This document shows positions 40,262 through 47,661 of a DNA stretch of 64,000 bases, one piece after another; within the stretch, counting starts at the first letter, position 1, and each line of letters starts with the position of its first letter. A program made the position numbers and the translations under genes. The stretch comes from Mycobacterium sp. MBM (GTDB lineage Bacteria > Actinomycetota > Actinomycetes > Mycobacteriales > Mycobacteriaceae): the NCBI GenBank assembly GCA_021648845.1, contig JAKJHY010000007.1, positions 186,001 through 250,000 on the forward strand. The letters are read 5' to 3'. The notes below the pieces were generated by a model. It was given only the letters and a program-made list of their open reading frames with translations, did not search any database and was not told the origin of the DNA.

Positions 40262-40696
40262 TCACTCAAACGGACATCCCGGGTTGGGCACCGAGGTGGC
40301 CTGCGCAGAACCCGCCGGTTCGATATAGCCGACCCACATCACCAGCGGGTCGGGGCCGAGATTACGGCCGAGGTGCACGTAACCGGGCCCGGGTTGCTCG
40401 GTGATGGCGCCTCCGGTGGGGTAGACGCCGTCGATCTGACAGTCCGAGCCGTAGTGGGTCAGTGTCCCGGCCCGGATCACGCCGTACACCTGTCCCGGAT
40501 GCCAATGCCAGCCAGTGCTCCCGCCTGGAGCGATGGTGAGCTCCTTGGTGATGAACTCCTGTCCGTCCACCGTCGACTGCGCCAGGATCCGCGCCTGGAC
40601 CCCGACACTCGGCGTCGCCGATACCGGCCCGGCCGTTGCGCACAGCACCGCCGCGCTCACGACGGCAGCCAGCGGCAATGAGCGCACTACTGTCAT
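40262..40696 (-). CDS. Secreted cupin-domain protein
   Basis: 144-aa protein. The signal peptide MTVVRSLPLAAVVSAAVLCATAGPVSA (cleavage probably after VSA) is followed by a small cupin barrel: GGSTGWHWHPGQVYGVIRAGTL (motif 1 with HxH and downstream Glu replaced by Gln) and GYVHLGRNLGPDPLVMWVGYI (motif 2 His). Two Cys residues (SDCQIDG, NPGCPFE) may form a disulfide. Function unknown. Confidence 0.87.
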   Translation of the reverse strand: MTVVRSLPLAAVVSAAVLCATAGPVSATPSVGVQARILAQSTVDGQEFITKELTIAPGGSTGWHWHPGQVYGVIRAGTLTHYGSDCQIDGVYPTGGAITEQPGPGYVHLGRNLGPDPLVMWVGYIEPAGSAQATSVPNPGCPFE

Positions 40697-40830
40697 GACC
40701 GGTCACGCTGTCACAGTGGGGACGCATCCGTGGGCGGCTCGGCAGAATGCGATGAGGTCACCGCGCCTGCGGTGGGCGGCGTGCGACCGGTAACCTTGGG
40801 CGCGATGAGCGAGCTTGAACTGGCGAGCCG

Positions 40831-41913
40831 GTGACCATGGGTAAAGGCCGCGCCGAAGAACACGGCATCTCGTACGCAACCGCCGGAGTGGATATCGAGG
40901 CGGGCGATCGTGCCGTCGAGCTGTTCAAACCCCTGGCCAAGAGGGCCACCAGGCCCGAGGTCCGCGGGGGTCTCGGCGGGTTCGCCGGGCTGTTCGCCCT
41001 GCGCGACGGATACCGCGAACCACTGTTGGCGTCCTCGACCGACGGGGTGGGCACCAAGCTGGCCATCGCCCAGGCGATGGACAAGCACGACACCGTGGGC
41101 CTCGACCTGGTCGCCATGGTCGTCGACGACCTGGTGGTGTGTGGTGCCGAGCCGCTGTTCTTGCAGGACTACATCGCCGTCGGCCGCACCGTGCCGGAAC
41201 GGGTCGCCGCGATCGTGTCGGGGATCGCCGACGGCTGCGTGCTCGCCGGTTGCGCACTGCTCGGCGGCGAGACCGCAGAGCATCCCGGGCTGATGGAGCC
41301 CGACCACTACGACATCTCCGCCACCGGTATCGGAGTGGTGGAAGCCGATGACGTGCTGGGTCCGGAGCGGGTCAAGCCCGGCGACGTGATCATCGCGATG
41401 GCCTCCACCGGCTTGCACTCCAACGGGTACTCGCTGGCGCGCAAGGTGCTGTTGGAGATCGACCGGATGGACCTGTCGGGTCACGTCGAGGAATTCGGAC
41501 GCACGCTGGGCGAGGAGCTGTTGGAGCCGACGTACATCTACGCCAAGGATTGCCTGGCGTTGGCCGCCGAAACCCACGTTCGCACGTTCTGCCACATCAC
41601 CGGTGGTGGGTTCGCGGGCAACCTTGAGCGCATCATCCCGCCCGGCCTGGTCGCCGAGCTGGACCGAGGAACCTGGACCCCGGCGCCCGTCTTCGGCATG
41701 ATCGCCCAACGCGGACGGATCGAGCGCGCCGAAATGGAGAAGACGTTCAACATGGGCGTCGGCATGGTGGCCATCGTCGCGCCGGAGGACACCGACCGCG
41801 CGTTGGCGATTCTCACCGCTCGCCACCTTGCCTGCTGGACGGTCGGGACCGTCAAGAAGGGGACCAAGGATGGGGTACGAGCTCAGCTCGTCGGGCAGCA
41901 CCCGCGGTTCTGA
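40831..41913 (+). CDS. purM: Phosphoribosylformylglycinamidine cyclo-ligase
   Basis: 360-aa AIR synthetase converting FGAM to AIR. HGISYATAGVDIEAGDRAVELFKPL, LLASSTDGVGTKLAIAQAM, and GGETAEHPGLM are family signatures; the C-terminal FCHITGGGFAGNLERIIP completes it. GTG 40831 gives MTMGKGRAEE; ATG 40837 is an alternative 2 codons later. Confidence 0.96.
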   Translation: MTMGKGRAEEHGISYATAGVDIEAGDRAVELFKPLAKRATRPEVRGGLGGFAGLFALRDGYREPLLASSTDGVGTKLAIAQAMDKHDTVGLDLVAMVVDDLVVCGAEPLFLQDYIAVGRTVPERVAAIVSGIADGCVLAGCALLGGETAEHPGLMEPDHYDISATGIGVVEADDVLGPERVKPGDVIIAMASTGLHSNGYSLARKVLLEIDRMDLSGHVEEFGRTLGEELLEPTYIYAKDCLALAAETHVRTFCHITGGGFAGNLERIIPPGLVAELDRGTWTPAPVFGMIAQRGRIERAEMEKTFNMGVGMVAIVAPEDTDRALAILTARHLACWTVGTVKKGTKDGVRAQLVGQHPRF

Positions 41914-41943
41914 TCGCCACCGCGAGGTGCCTGCACCGTCGAA

Positions 41944-42126
41944 TCAGTGGCGCCAGTCGTCCTCGTCGGCGTACCGCTCGGGGAGACCGTCGCCGTTGGT
42001 GAAGTCGTCGGCACCGCTGCTGTTGGACAGCTCGCGTTGAAGCCGCTCGAAATCAGTCTCCGGCGTGTTGTATTTCAGGTCACGAGCAACCTTGGTCTGC
42101 TTTGCCTTAGCCCGGCCGCGGCCCAT
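41944..42126 (-). CDS. DUF3073 small protein (Rv0810c-like)
   Basis: 60-aa protein MGRGRAKAKQTKVARDLKYN followed by an acidic tail (TDFERLQRELSNSSGADDFTNGDG). Conserved small actinobacterial protein of unknown role, with a basic N terminus compatible with nucleic-acid or ribosome binding. ATG 42126 is selected over a longer reading frame because GAGGGGG lies 6 nt upstream and the family starts MGRGRAKAKQ. Convergent with purM. Confidence 0.9.
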   Translation of the reverse strand: MGRGRAKAKQTKVARDLKYNTPETDFERLQRELSNSSGADDFTNGDGLPERYADEDDWRH

Positions 42127-42267
42127 TGGGACCCCCTCGCGCAATAACGGAGCGGCCCAACGTGCAGGCGGCTCCGATCTGTGTGTGTCTATATTGTCCT
42201 GCCAACACTTTACCGTGCCCGGCGGCGGGCCGCCTGCAGGCCCATGGCTGCCGAGGTTCTGGCCGTT

Positions 42268-43347
42268 CTAGCGCCCTCCGCTGCGCAGCCGCTCCACCGC
42301 CAGCCGGCCCGCGCCGACACCGTCGGTGCTGGGCACGGACTCCGCGTCGATGACCGCTGCCACGGCGTTCTCGCCACCGGTCGTCAGTGCCGTATCGACC
42401 GGCAGCGCCCGCTTCACCAGCGCCAATGCGATCGGCCCGTCATCGACGTGATCGACGACGGTGCCCAACCGGCCCACCACCCGGCCGCCGGCCAGCAGCG
42501 GATCCCCCGTCACCGGTCGGTCACCGGAACCGTCCAACTGCACCAGCACCAGCATGCGCGGCGGCTTGCCGAGGTTGTGCACACGGGCGACAGTCTCCTG
42601 GCCGCGGTAGCAGCCCTTCTCCAGATGCACCGCGCCCACGCCGGGTCCACCGATCCAGCCGACCTCATGCGGGATGGTGCGTTCGTCGGTGTCGACGCCC
42701 AGCCGGGGGCGCCCGGCCGCCACCCGATGCGCCTCGTAAGCCCACACCCCGGCCCGGCTGACCCCCGCGGCGACCAGCGCATCGATCCAGTCGTCCCGGT
42801 CCGCACGTGGCACCAGCAGGTCGTATTCGCCCGGATAGGTACCACGCAGGCAGCCGCCGCCGGGCAGGGCGAGCGCGGTCCACGCGGCAGGCAGCGCCTG
42901 CACCCCGAGTGCGGCGGCCACCGCCGGCGCGGACAGCCCCGGCCCCAGCAGCGAGAGCACGGCCAGGTCGGCCGGGTCGACCGTCACATCGGCCCAAAAG
43001 ATCATCTTGCGCAGGAATGTCAGCAGCGGGTCGCCACGCCACGGCTCGGTGTCCAGCACGGTCACGTCGTCCAGCTGGGTCTGGATCCAGTGATCTTCGA
43101 CACGGCCCTGCCCGTCCAGGCTCAGGTTCTGTACGACGGCGCCGTCGGGAAGTTCGCTGACATGCTGGCTGGAGATGGTGTGCAGCCAGCTGCGGCGCTC
43201 CGGCCCGGTCAGTTGCAGGACGGCGCGGTGCGACCGGTCGATGACCACCGCGGCGCTCGAGGCGGCGCGCTGCTCGCCGAGCGGATCGCCGAAATGCCAG
43301 ACGGCGCCGGCGTCTGGTCCGGTGGCAGGAGCGGGAACGGCAGACAT
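42268..43347 (-). CDS. YgfZ/GcvT-family folate-binding Fe-S cluster assembly factor (Rv0811c-like)
   Basis: 359-aa GcvT-fold protein. The diagnostic EKGCYRGQETVARVHN motif (KGCYxGQE) marks YgfZ/IBA57-like proteins, which help maintain a subset of [4Fe-4S] enzymes with folate bound. LQLTGPERRSWLHTISSQHVSEL at the N terminus fits. Its start ATG 43347 is divergent from the PabC-like gene, 31 bp apart. Confidence 0.92.
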   Translation of the reverse strand: MSAVPAPATGPDAGAVWHFGDPLGEQRAASSAAVVIDRSHRAVLQLTGPERRSWLHTISSQHVSELPDGAVVQNLSLDGQGRVEDHWIQTQLDDVTVLDTEPWRGDPLLTFLRKMIFWADVTVDPADLAVLSLLGPGLSAPAVAAALGVQALPAAWTALALPGGGCLRGTYPGEYDLLVPRADRDDWIDALVAAGVSRAGVWAYEAHRVAAGRPRLGVDTDERTIPHEVGWIGGPGVGAVHLEKGCYRGQETVARVHNLGKPPRMLVLVQLDGSGDRPVTGDPLLAGGRVVGRLGTVVDHVDDGPIALALVKRALPVDTALTTGGENAVAAVIDAESVPSTDGVGAGRLAVERLRSGGR

Positions 43348-43378
43348 ACCGCCACTTTACGGCGGCTACGCTCGGCCC

Positions 43379-44176
43379 ATGGTGGCCCGATCCGCGCATG
43401 TGGTGGTGGATCTCGACGGCGTGGTGCACGCGGCCGAGGCGCCCCTGGTGCGGGTCACCGATCCGGTGCTCACCGATGGTGGCGGTGTCTTCGAGACCAC
43501 CCTGTTGCGCGCGGGGCGTGCGTGTCTGCTGGATGCTCACCTGGCGCGGCTGGACCGCTCGGCCGCCATCGCCGGCCTGCCGCGGCCCGATCTCGTGCGG
43601 TGGCGGCGCGCGGTGGCCGTAGCAGCCACCCGCTGGCCCGGTGCCGACGGCGTGCTGCGGTTGGTGTGCGGTCGCGGGGCGTCGTTCGTCCTGGTGTCCG
43701 AGGTGCCGGCACGGGCCCGGGCCGCCCGTGCCGACGGGCTGGCGGCAGTAACCCTGGATCCCGGCCCGCGCGGTGCGCTGGCGGGCGCCAAATCGCTGTC
43801 GTACGCCCTCAATGTGGCGGCGCTGCGGGAGGCCGCACGCCGCGGTGCCGATGACGCGATCTTCGTCGACGCTGCGGGCCGGGTGCTGGAGGGGCCACGC
43901 TCCTCGGTGGTGATCGCGCAGAGCGAAATTCTGTTGAGCCCGCCGCCGATGCTCCCGATTCTGGCCGGCACCACCGTCGAGGCGTTGTTCCGGATTGTGC
44001 CGCGCAGCGCATACCGCCAGCTCACCATCACTGATCTTGTTGCCGCCGAAGGGGTTTGGCTGCTTTCGTCGGTGACGCTGAGCGCCCGGGTGCATACCCT
44101 CGACGGGGTGGCGCTGCGGCCTGCGCGGGCGGCGAGCGAGCTGGCCCGTCTGGTGGACGAGGCGGTGTCGCGCTAA
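43379..44176 (+). CDS. pabC: Class IV aminotransferase, aminodeoxychorismate lyase-like (Rv0812-like)
   Basis: 265-aa fold-type IV PLP enzyme. VTDPVLTDGGGVFETTLLRAG carries the arginine/phosphate site, AGAKSLSYALNVAALREA carries the PLP Lys, and EGPRSSVVI is the Glu site. It may complete p-aminobenzoate synthesis from aminodeoxychorismate; a D-amino-acid or branched-chain aminotransferase activity cannot be excluded by sequence. ATG 43379. Followed by a promoter for a likely non-coding transcript. Confidence 0.85.
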   Translation: MVARSAHVVVDLDGVVHAAEAPLVRVTDPVLTDGGGVFETTLLRAGRACLLDAHLARLDRSAAIAGLPRPDLVRWRRAVAVAATRWPGADGVLRLVCGRGASFVLVSEVPARARAARADGLAAVTLDPGPRGALAGAKSLSYALNVAALREAARRGADDAIFVDAAGRVLEGPRSSVVIAQSEILLSPPPMLPILAGTTVEALFRIVPRSAYRQLTITDLVAAEGVWLLSSVTLSARVHTLDGVALRPARAASELARLVDEAVSR

Positions 44177-44181
44177 ATCGG

Positions 44182-44210
44182 TTGTCGGGTCACGGTTTCG
44201 GGAGTACGGT
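44182..44210 (+). promoter_or_regulatory. Sigma-A-like promoter in front of a non-coding transcript
   Basis: -35 TTGTCG (44182-44187), 17-bp spacer, -10 TACGGT (44205-44210), immediately after the PabC-like stop codon. Predicted start about 44217. No sizeable open frame follows. Confidence 0.55.
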
Positions 44211-44216
44211 CGCTCG

Positions 44217-44430
44217 TACACAGGAGAGGAGGTGGTCCGAGAAATTGAGTGACATACGGACAAGTGAGGTGGCTGCTAGCTAGCAGCACCAGGAGTGTGA
44301 CGGAGCTCTTGGCTCTTTCGCACATGCGCTCATCGTGCAATCCTGCGAGCGCTGGCGAATTCCAAGCAGCCACCCGGCCCCCGAGCCCTTGGTTAGTCCA
44401 ACCAAGACGAACGGCTCGGGGGCTGCTCCG
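44217..44430 (+). ncRNA. Candidate structured small RNA
   Basis: About 210 nt with a promoter in front and no convincing gene. A chain of inverted repeats is visible: a 16-bp perfect palindrome GCTGCTAGCTAGCAGC (44272-44287), a GTG/GAGC...GCTC/CAC stem around 44295-44323, GCGCTC/GAGCGC (44326-44331/44347-44352), and a final long hairpin (44375-44425) with C-rich 5' arm. A 6-codon mini-ORF (GTG 44232 to TGA 44252, with AGGAG upstream) and a 13-codon TTG frame overlap its end, so a leader-peptide role is possible, but there is no downstream plus-strand gene to regulate in cis. I therefore favour a trans-acting sRNA. No known family recognised. Confidence 0.45.
44375..44425. terminator. Long double hairpin between candidate sRNA and lipoprotein gene
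   Basis: Outer 13-bp stem CGGCCCCCGAGCC (44375-44387) with GGCTCGGGGGCTG (44413-44425, one G-T wobble); inner stem TTGGTT/AACCAA (44389-44394/44400-44405). It lies 18 bp beyond the convergent stop at 44444, so it may terminate transcripts from both directions. No U-tract. Confidence 0.6.
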
Positions 44431-44443
44431 TATCTGGGGTTGC

Positions 44444-44764
44444 TCAGCGGTTCGGCGGTGCGGGAGCCAGCGCTCGGCAGGCCTGCATCGCGGTGTCCCA
44501 GGTGTTCTGGTCGACTCCCGGAGGTGGCGGAGGTGCCGCGCCGTCCGCGGGGGCCCCGGATGGTATAGGCCCGGATGGGGGAGGCCCGCCAGGCCCGCCA
44601 GGCCCGCCGGCGGGCGGCGCGGGCACACCGTTATCGGACAGGCACTGCTCGAAGGCGGCGTGGTCGGGCGCCGCGGCGGCCTCCGACGAGCACGCCACCG
44701 CCCCGGTCAGCAGCGCCGCACCGGCAATGCCCAGGATGGCGGCGCGCAGCGATGACAAGATCAT
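44444..44764 (-). CDS. Small Pro/Gly-rich exported protein, probable lipoprotein
   Basis: 106-aa protein. Signal peptide MILSSLRAAILGIAGAALL followed by TGAVAC, a relaxed lipobox, with Cys25 as possible lipidation site. The mature part has EQCLSDNGVPAPPAGGPGGPGG, a Pro/Gly-rich tract of PPPSGPIPSGAP type, and VDQNTWDTAMQACRALAP. The two Cys residues at either side of the low-complexity tract recur in a class of small mycobacterial and streptomycete secreted proteins. Function unknown. ATG 44764 is chosen because AGGAGG lies 5 nt upstream. Confidence 0.8.
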   Translation of the reverse strand: MILSSLRAAILGIAGAALLTGAVACSSEAAAAPDHAAFEQCLSDNGVPAPPAGGPGGPGGPPPSGPIPSGAPADGAAPPPPPGVDQNTWDTAMQACRALAPAPPNR

Positions 44765-44860
44765 GTTGTCCTCCTCAGACGGATCGGGTCCGACCGACGT
44801 TAAGGAAGAGATCTGGGCCACGGATAGCAGCGAGCTGAGTACCGGCTATGCGTACGGGCG

Positions 44861-45517
44861 TCAGCCGATGAAGCGCGCCAACCGGGCCGACAGGTGCGGG
44901 ACCAGGCCGCCGTCGGCATCCACCCGCTCCTCGACATAGGCGAGGTCGCCGCCCTCGATGATCCCGTAGAGACGTTTGGCGCCGCCCACCAGCACCCCGG
45001 ACTTGCTGCGGGCCAACGCGTCGGTGGCCAGTTCCCAGGAGGCCTGGTTGAGCGGGGCACCGTAGAAAAGTTCGACGAACCCGGCCGAATGCGCGAGCAG
45101 CAGCTCGATGGCCTGGGTCTCGCCGACATCGGCCGGGTCGTTGACGAAGCGCCAGTACCCGGTCTCGCGGAGATCCGGTGCCAGGTAGTCGCCCGCCTCG
45201 GACAACCGCCACGAGCGGGAATCCCAGTTCAGGTACTCGCCGCCGTTGTGCGAGACGATGATCTGTTGGCCGAAACGGTAGTCGCCGTCGCCGTCGCGAC
45301 CCTCGCCCTCGCCGCGCCACACACCGACCAGCGGCAGTAATGCCAGCAGGGCGGGGTTGAGGTCGGCACCGGCGCGCAGATTCGCGGTGTCGGCAGGCAA
45401 CGGCAGGTCCTCGAACGCCGAGATATTGCGGGCCGCGGTGATCTTGGCCCGCTCGGCGGCAGAGGCCACCGCCCGGTCACCCGAGCCGGGTACGACGGCA
45501 TCGTCTTCGGCGGTCAC
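44861..45517 (-). CDS. Nitrobindin-like heme protein (Rv0813c-like)
   Basis: 218-aa protein with a 10-stranded fatty-acid-binding-protein-like barrel: [42 protein letters not shown] is the hallmark GxWxGxG opening, and the C-terminal strand region holds the putative heme His. Related proteins bind ferric heme and can isomerise peroxynitrite. GTG 45517 overlaps the stop of a 32-aa membrane peptide gene (GTGA), so the two are translationally coupled. Confidence 0.9.
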   Translation of the reverse strand: MTAEDDAVVPGSGDRAVASAAERAKITAARNISAFEDLPLPADTANLRAGADLNPALLALLPLVGVWRGEGEGRDGDGDYRFGQQIIVSHNGGEYLNWDSRSWRLSEAGDYLAPDLRETGYWRFVNDPADVGETQAIELLLAHSAGFVELFYGAPLNQASWELATDALARSKSGVLVGGAKRLYGIIEGGDLAYVEERVDADGGLVPHLSARLARFIG

Positions 45518-45612
45518 CCCTCGTCGGTGACGAGCCGATAGACGGCGTACAGCGCGAACCAGGTGATGACGACGACGGCCACCACGAGCAGGAATTCGAA
45601 GAACAACACCAC
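45514..45612 (-). CDS. 32-aa single-pass membrane peptide
   Basis: Too short for routine gene calls. The frame GTG 45612 to TGA 45514 encodes [23 protein letters not shown] followed by YRLVTDEG: one transmembrane helix with a short polar tail. AGGAT lies upstream of the start. The stop overlaps the nitrobindin start as GTGA, exactly the coupling seen elsewhere in this window, which argues it is real. Conserved small peptides of this kind precede nitrobindin genes in my memory of other mycobacteria. Function unknown. Confidence 0.7.
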   Translation of the reverse strand: MVLFFEFLLVVAVVVITWFALYAVYRLVTDEG

Positions 45613-45633
45613 GGGATGATCCTAACCGGCGAT

Positions 45634-45671
45634 GGTCACCGCGCTCGAGCCGAGGCCCGAGCGCGGTGACC
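45634..45671 (-). terminator. Strong hairpin downstream of sseC/DUF1416
   Basis: 14-bp perfect stem GGTCACCGCGCTCG (45634-45647) and CGAGCGCGGTGACC (45658-45671), 10-nt loop. It follows the minus-strand sulfur operon and the 57-bp repeats, and precedes the membrane-peptide gene. Likely terminator. Confidence 0.65.
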
Positions 45672-45681
45672 CTGACGACTA

Positions 45682-45795
45682 CCAGGCGACTTTGATGGCC
45701 GAGCTCCTCATCGGCTCGTGCCTCGCCTTGATCGGTCGCCAGGCGACTTTGATGGCCGAGCTCCTCATCGGCTCGTGCCTCGCCTTGATCGGTCG
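45682..45795 (-). repeat. Two-copy 57-bp tandem repeat behind the sseC gene
   Basis: Units 45682-45738 and 45739-45795 are identical. 57 bp is 19 codons and both are open in the frame of the upstream gene; each ends ATC-AAA-GTC-GCC-TGG, resembling that gene's own ATC-AAG-GTC-GCC-TAG end. Each unit contains ATGAGGAGC, a 10-codon open stretch ([10 protein letters not shown]). Confidence 0.85.
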
Positions 45796-46098
45796 CTAGG
45801 CGACCTTGATATCGATCTCGTGGATGCCGGCGCCGGTCGGGGCGATCGTGGCGTCGCCGTTGCCTGCGGGCGACAGCGCCCGCAGGGTCCAGTTGCCGGG
45901 CGCGGCGAAGAACCGGAAGTCACCGGTGGCCGACGCGACGACCTCGGCGGTGAACTCGTCGGATCCGTCCAGCAGCCGCACGAAGGCGCCGCCGACCGGC
46001 TGGCCGGAACCGTCCACCACGCGACCGGTGATGACGGTTTCCTTCTCCAGGTCGACGCCGGCGGGCAACGTCAGTCCTTGTTTCGGGGCAGAGCACAT
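45796..46098 (-). CDS. sseC: DUF1416 sulfur-metabolism protein SseC-like
   Basis: 100-aa protein, [44 protein letters not shown], matching Rv0814c/SseC, a small beta-sandwich protein always beside the CysA-type rhodanese. Exact biochemical role unknown. ATG 46098 is 2 nt after the cysA stop, so they are coupled. Last gene of the polycysteine-leader operon; it ends at TAG 45796, followed by the tandem repeat. Confidence 0.9.
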   Translation of the reverse strand: MCSAPKQGLTLPAGVDLEKETVITGRVVDGSGQPVGGAFVRLLDGSDEFTAEVVASATGDFRFFAAPGNWTLRALSPAGNGDATIAPTGAGIHEIDIKVA

Positions 46099-46100
46099 AA

Positions 46101-46934
46101 TCAACTTCCCAACTCGATCGGGGCTCCCACCAGGGAGCCGTATTCGGTCCAACTACCGTCGTAGTTCTTGACGTTCTGGTGGCCCAGCAGTTCCTGCAGC
46201 ACGAACCAGGTGTGCGAGGAACGCTCACCGATGCGGCAGTAGGCGATGGTTTCCTTCTCCCCGTCGAGGCCGGCCGCGGCGTACAGCTTGGCCAGGTCCT
46301 CGTCGGACTTGAAGGTGCCGTCCTCGTTGGCGGCCTTGCTCCACGGCACGTTGATCGCGGTGGGGATGTGGCCGGCGCGCTGGCTCTGCTCCTGCGGCAG
46401 GTGCGCCGGGGCCAGGATCTTGCCGGAGAACTCGTCGGGGGAGCGCACGTCGACCAGGTTCTTCGCGCCGATCGCCGCGATGACCTCGTCGCGGAAGGCC
46501 CGGATGTCGTTGTTGGGTGCCTTCGCCGAGTACGAGGTTGCCGCGCGGGTGGGCACCTCGGTGACCAGGGGGCGACCGTCGAGTTCCCACTTCTTGCGGC
46601 CGCCGTCGAGCAGCTTGACGTTCTCGTGCCCGTACAGCTTGAAATACCAGTAGGCGTAGGCGGCGAACCAGTTGTTGTTGCCGCCGTAGAGGATCACGGT
46701 GTCGTCATTGGCGATGCCCTTGTCGGACAACAGCTTCGAGAACTGTTGCTGGTCGACGAAGTCGCGCTTGACCGCATCCTGCAGTTCGGTCTTCCAGTCC
46801 AGGCGCACGGCGCCCTGGATGTGACCGACCTCGTAGGTGGAGGTGTCTTCGTCGACCTCGACGAAGACCGTGTTCGGTGCGTCGAGATTGCTCTCGGCCC
46901 AGTCGGTGGAGACCAGGACGTCGGAGCGTGCCAT
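46101..46934 (-). CDS. cysA: Thiosulfate/3-mercaptopyruvate sulfurtransferase, CysA-type rhodanese
   Basis: 277-aa tandem-rhodanese protein, the length of M. tuberculosis CysA2/CysA3 (Rv0815c/Rv3117). The inactive N-terminal domain (STDWAESNLDAPNTVFVEVDED) precedes the catalytic domain with the active Cys in AYCRIGERSSHTWF. It transfers sulfane sulfur from thiosulfate to acceptors such as cyanide in vitro; physiological acceptor uncertain. Part of a cysteine-responsive operon with DUF4395 and SseC. Confidence 0.94.
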   Translation of the reverse strand: MARSDVLVSTDWAESNLDAPNTVFVEVDEDTSTYEVGHIQGAVRLDWKTELQDAVKRDFVDQQQFSKLLSDKGIANDDTVILYGGNNNWFAAYAYWYFKLYGHENVKLLDGGRKKWELDGRPLVTEVPTRAATSYSAKAPNNDIRAFRDEVIAAIGAKNLVDVRSPDEFSGKILAPAHLPQEQSQRAGHIPTAINVPWSKAANEDGTFKSDEDLAKLYAAAGLDGEKETIAYCRIGERSSHTWFVLQELLGHQNVKNYDGSWTEYGSLVGAPIELGS

Positions 46935-46966
46935 GAAGTGGTTCCTTTCGGTTGTGGAGCTCGGGG

Positions 46967-47455
46967 TCAGGCGGGTACGCGGCGCAACCGCGCCGCGAGC
47001 GGGTAGATCTGGCAGCCCAGGCAGATGCCGAAGGCCGCGTTGAGAAACGCCGCGAACAGTGCGGCGGCGGCGGCGGTGAGACCGACGAACGGGGCGCCCA
47101 GGGCGAAGCCGACGGTGCCCGCCGCGCCGAAGACCACGCCGATCAGCTGAGCGAACTTCAGTGGAGACACCGGTTCACGTTCGGTGACCGGGCCCAGTCG
47201 CGGTGCGACGAGAGCTGTGAACACCACGCCGTAGGGATGTCGGCGCGGGCCGGCGGCCGCGCCGATGGCGAACACCGCGGTCTGCAGGCCGATGACCACG
47301 GCGGCCAGCGTCGTACTGACCGCGGCGGAGAAGATGGCGGTGATGAGCACCGCCGTGGTGATCCACGCGACGAACCGGGGCCCGCGCACGTCGACCTGAT
47401 TCGTCGGGTGGCCGGCGGGCCGACTGCCCGGGACCGACTCGGTACTGACTGACAT
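46967..47455 (-). CDS. DUF4395 membrane protein
   Basis: 162-aa protein with four hydrophobic segments (VAWITTAVLITAIFSAAVSTTLAAVVIGLQ and others). DVRGPRFVAWIT and PRRHPYGVVF are DUF4395 features, and AFGICLGCQIYPL ends in a CxxC-type pair, suggesting thiol redox or sulfur handling at the membrane. First protein-coding gene after the polycysteine leader; AGGAG ribosome site. M. tuberculosis has a similar gene near CysA3. Confidence 0.88.
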   Translation of the reverse strand: MSVSTESVPGSRPAGHPTNQVDVRGPRFVAWITTAVLITAIFSAAVSTTLAAVVIGLQTAVFAIGAAAGPRRHPYGVVFTALVAPRLGPVTEREPVSPLKFAQLIGVVFGAAGTVGFALGAPFVGLTAAAAALFAAFLNAAFGICLGCQIYPLAARLRRVPA

Positions 47456-47542
47456 GGGAATGCTCCTGTTGCTTGGCTGGGCTGGACGGGCAGGCCACGA
47501 GGGCGCCTGGCGAAGCGGCGCACCAAGAGGAGGGCGCGGCTA

Positions 47543-47632
47543 TCAGCAGCTACAACAACAGCAACAGCCCGCGGTGCGGCACAGATCAACTGCGCGGCGT
47601 TTGGTGAGCATCAGCTCAAGGCGGGCGGTCAC
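47543..47632 (-). CDS. Polycysteine leader peptide, probable cysteine-responsive attenuator
   Basis: 29-codon frame from GTG 47632 to TGA 47543: TARLELMLTKRRAVDL then CRTAGCCCCCSC, with seven Cys codons, five consecutive. TATTGT at 47645-47640 is a -10 box 7 nt before the GTG, so the message is probably leaderless; an internal ATG (47611) is an alternative start. Established knowledge: in Mycobacterium smegmatis, leaderless short frames encoding polycysteine tracts upstream of sulfur genes act as cysteine-responsive attenuators, by ribosome stalling when Cys-tRNA is low. Here it precedes DUF4395, cysA and sseC by 87 bp. Confidence 0.85.
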   Translation of the reverse strand: MTARLELMLTKRRAVDLCRTAGCCCCCSC

Positions 47633-47639
47633 GACGCAC

Positions 47640-47645
47640 ACAATA
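47640..47645 (-). promoter_or_regulatory. -10 box for the leaderless polycysteine operon
   Basis: TATTGT on the minus strand with 7 nt to the GTG of the leader peptide; transcription would start at or next to the start codon. Motif and spacing only. Confidence 0.5.
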
Positions 47646-47661
47646 CCCGGACGCCCCGCCG

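Noticed and set aside
44249-44755. 168-codon plus-strand frame over the candidate sRNA and lipoprotein gene
   Set aside because: Runs antisense through a convincing lipoprotein gene with a strong ribosome site; composition is Arg/Pro/Gly-rich shadow sequence.
45682-45795. Possible CRISPR or transposon end
   Set aside because: Two directly joined copies, no spacer, no transposase; better read as a tandem duplication or MIRU-like unit.
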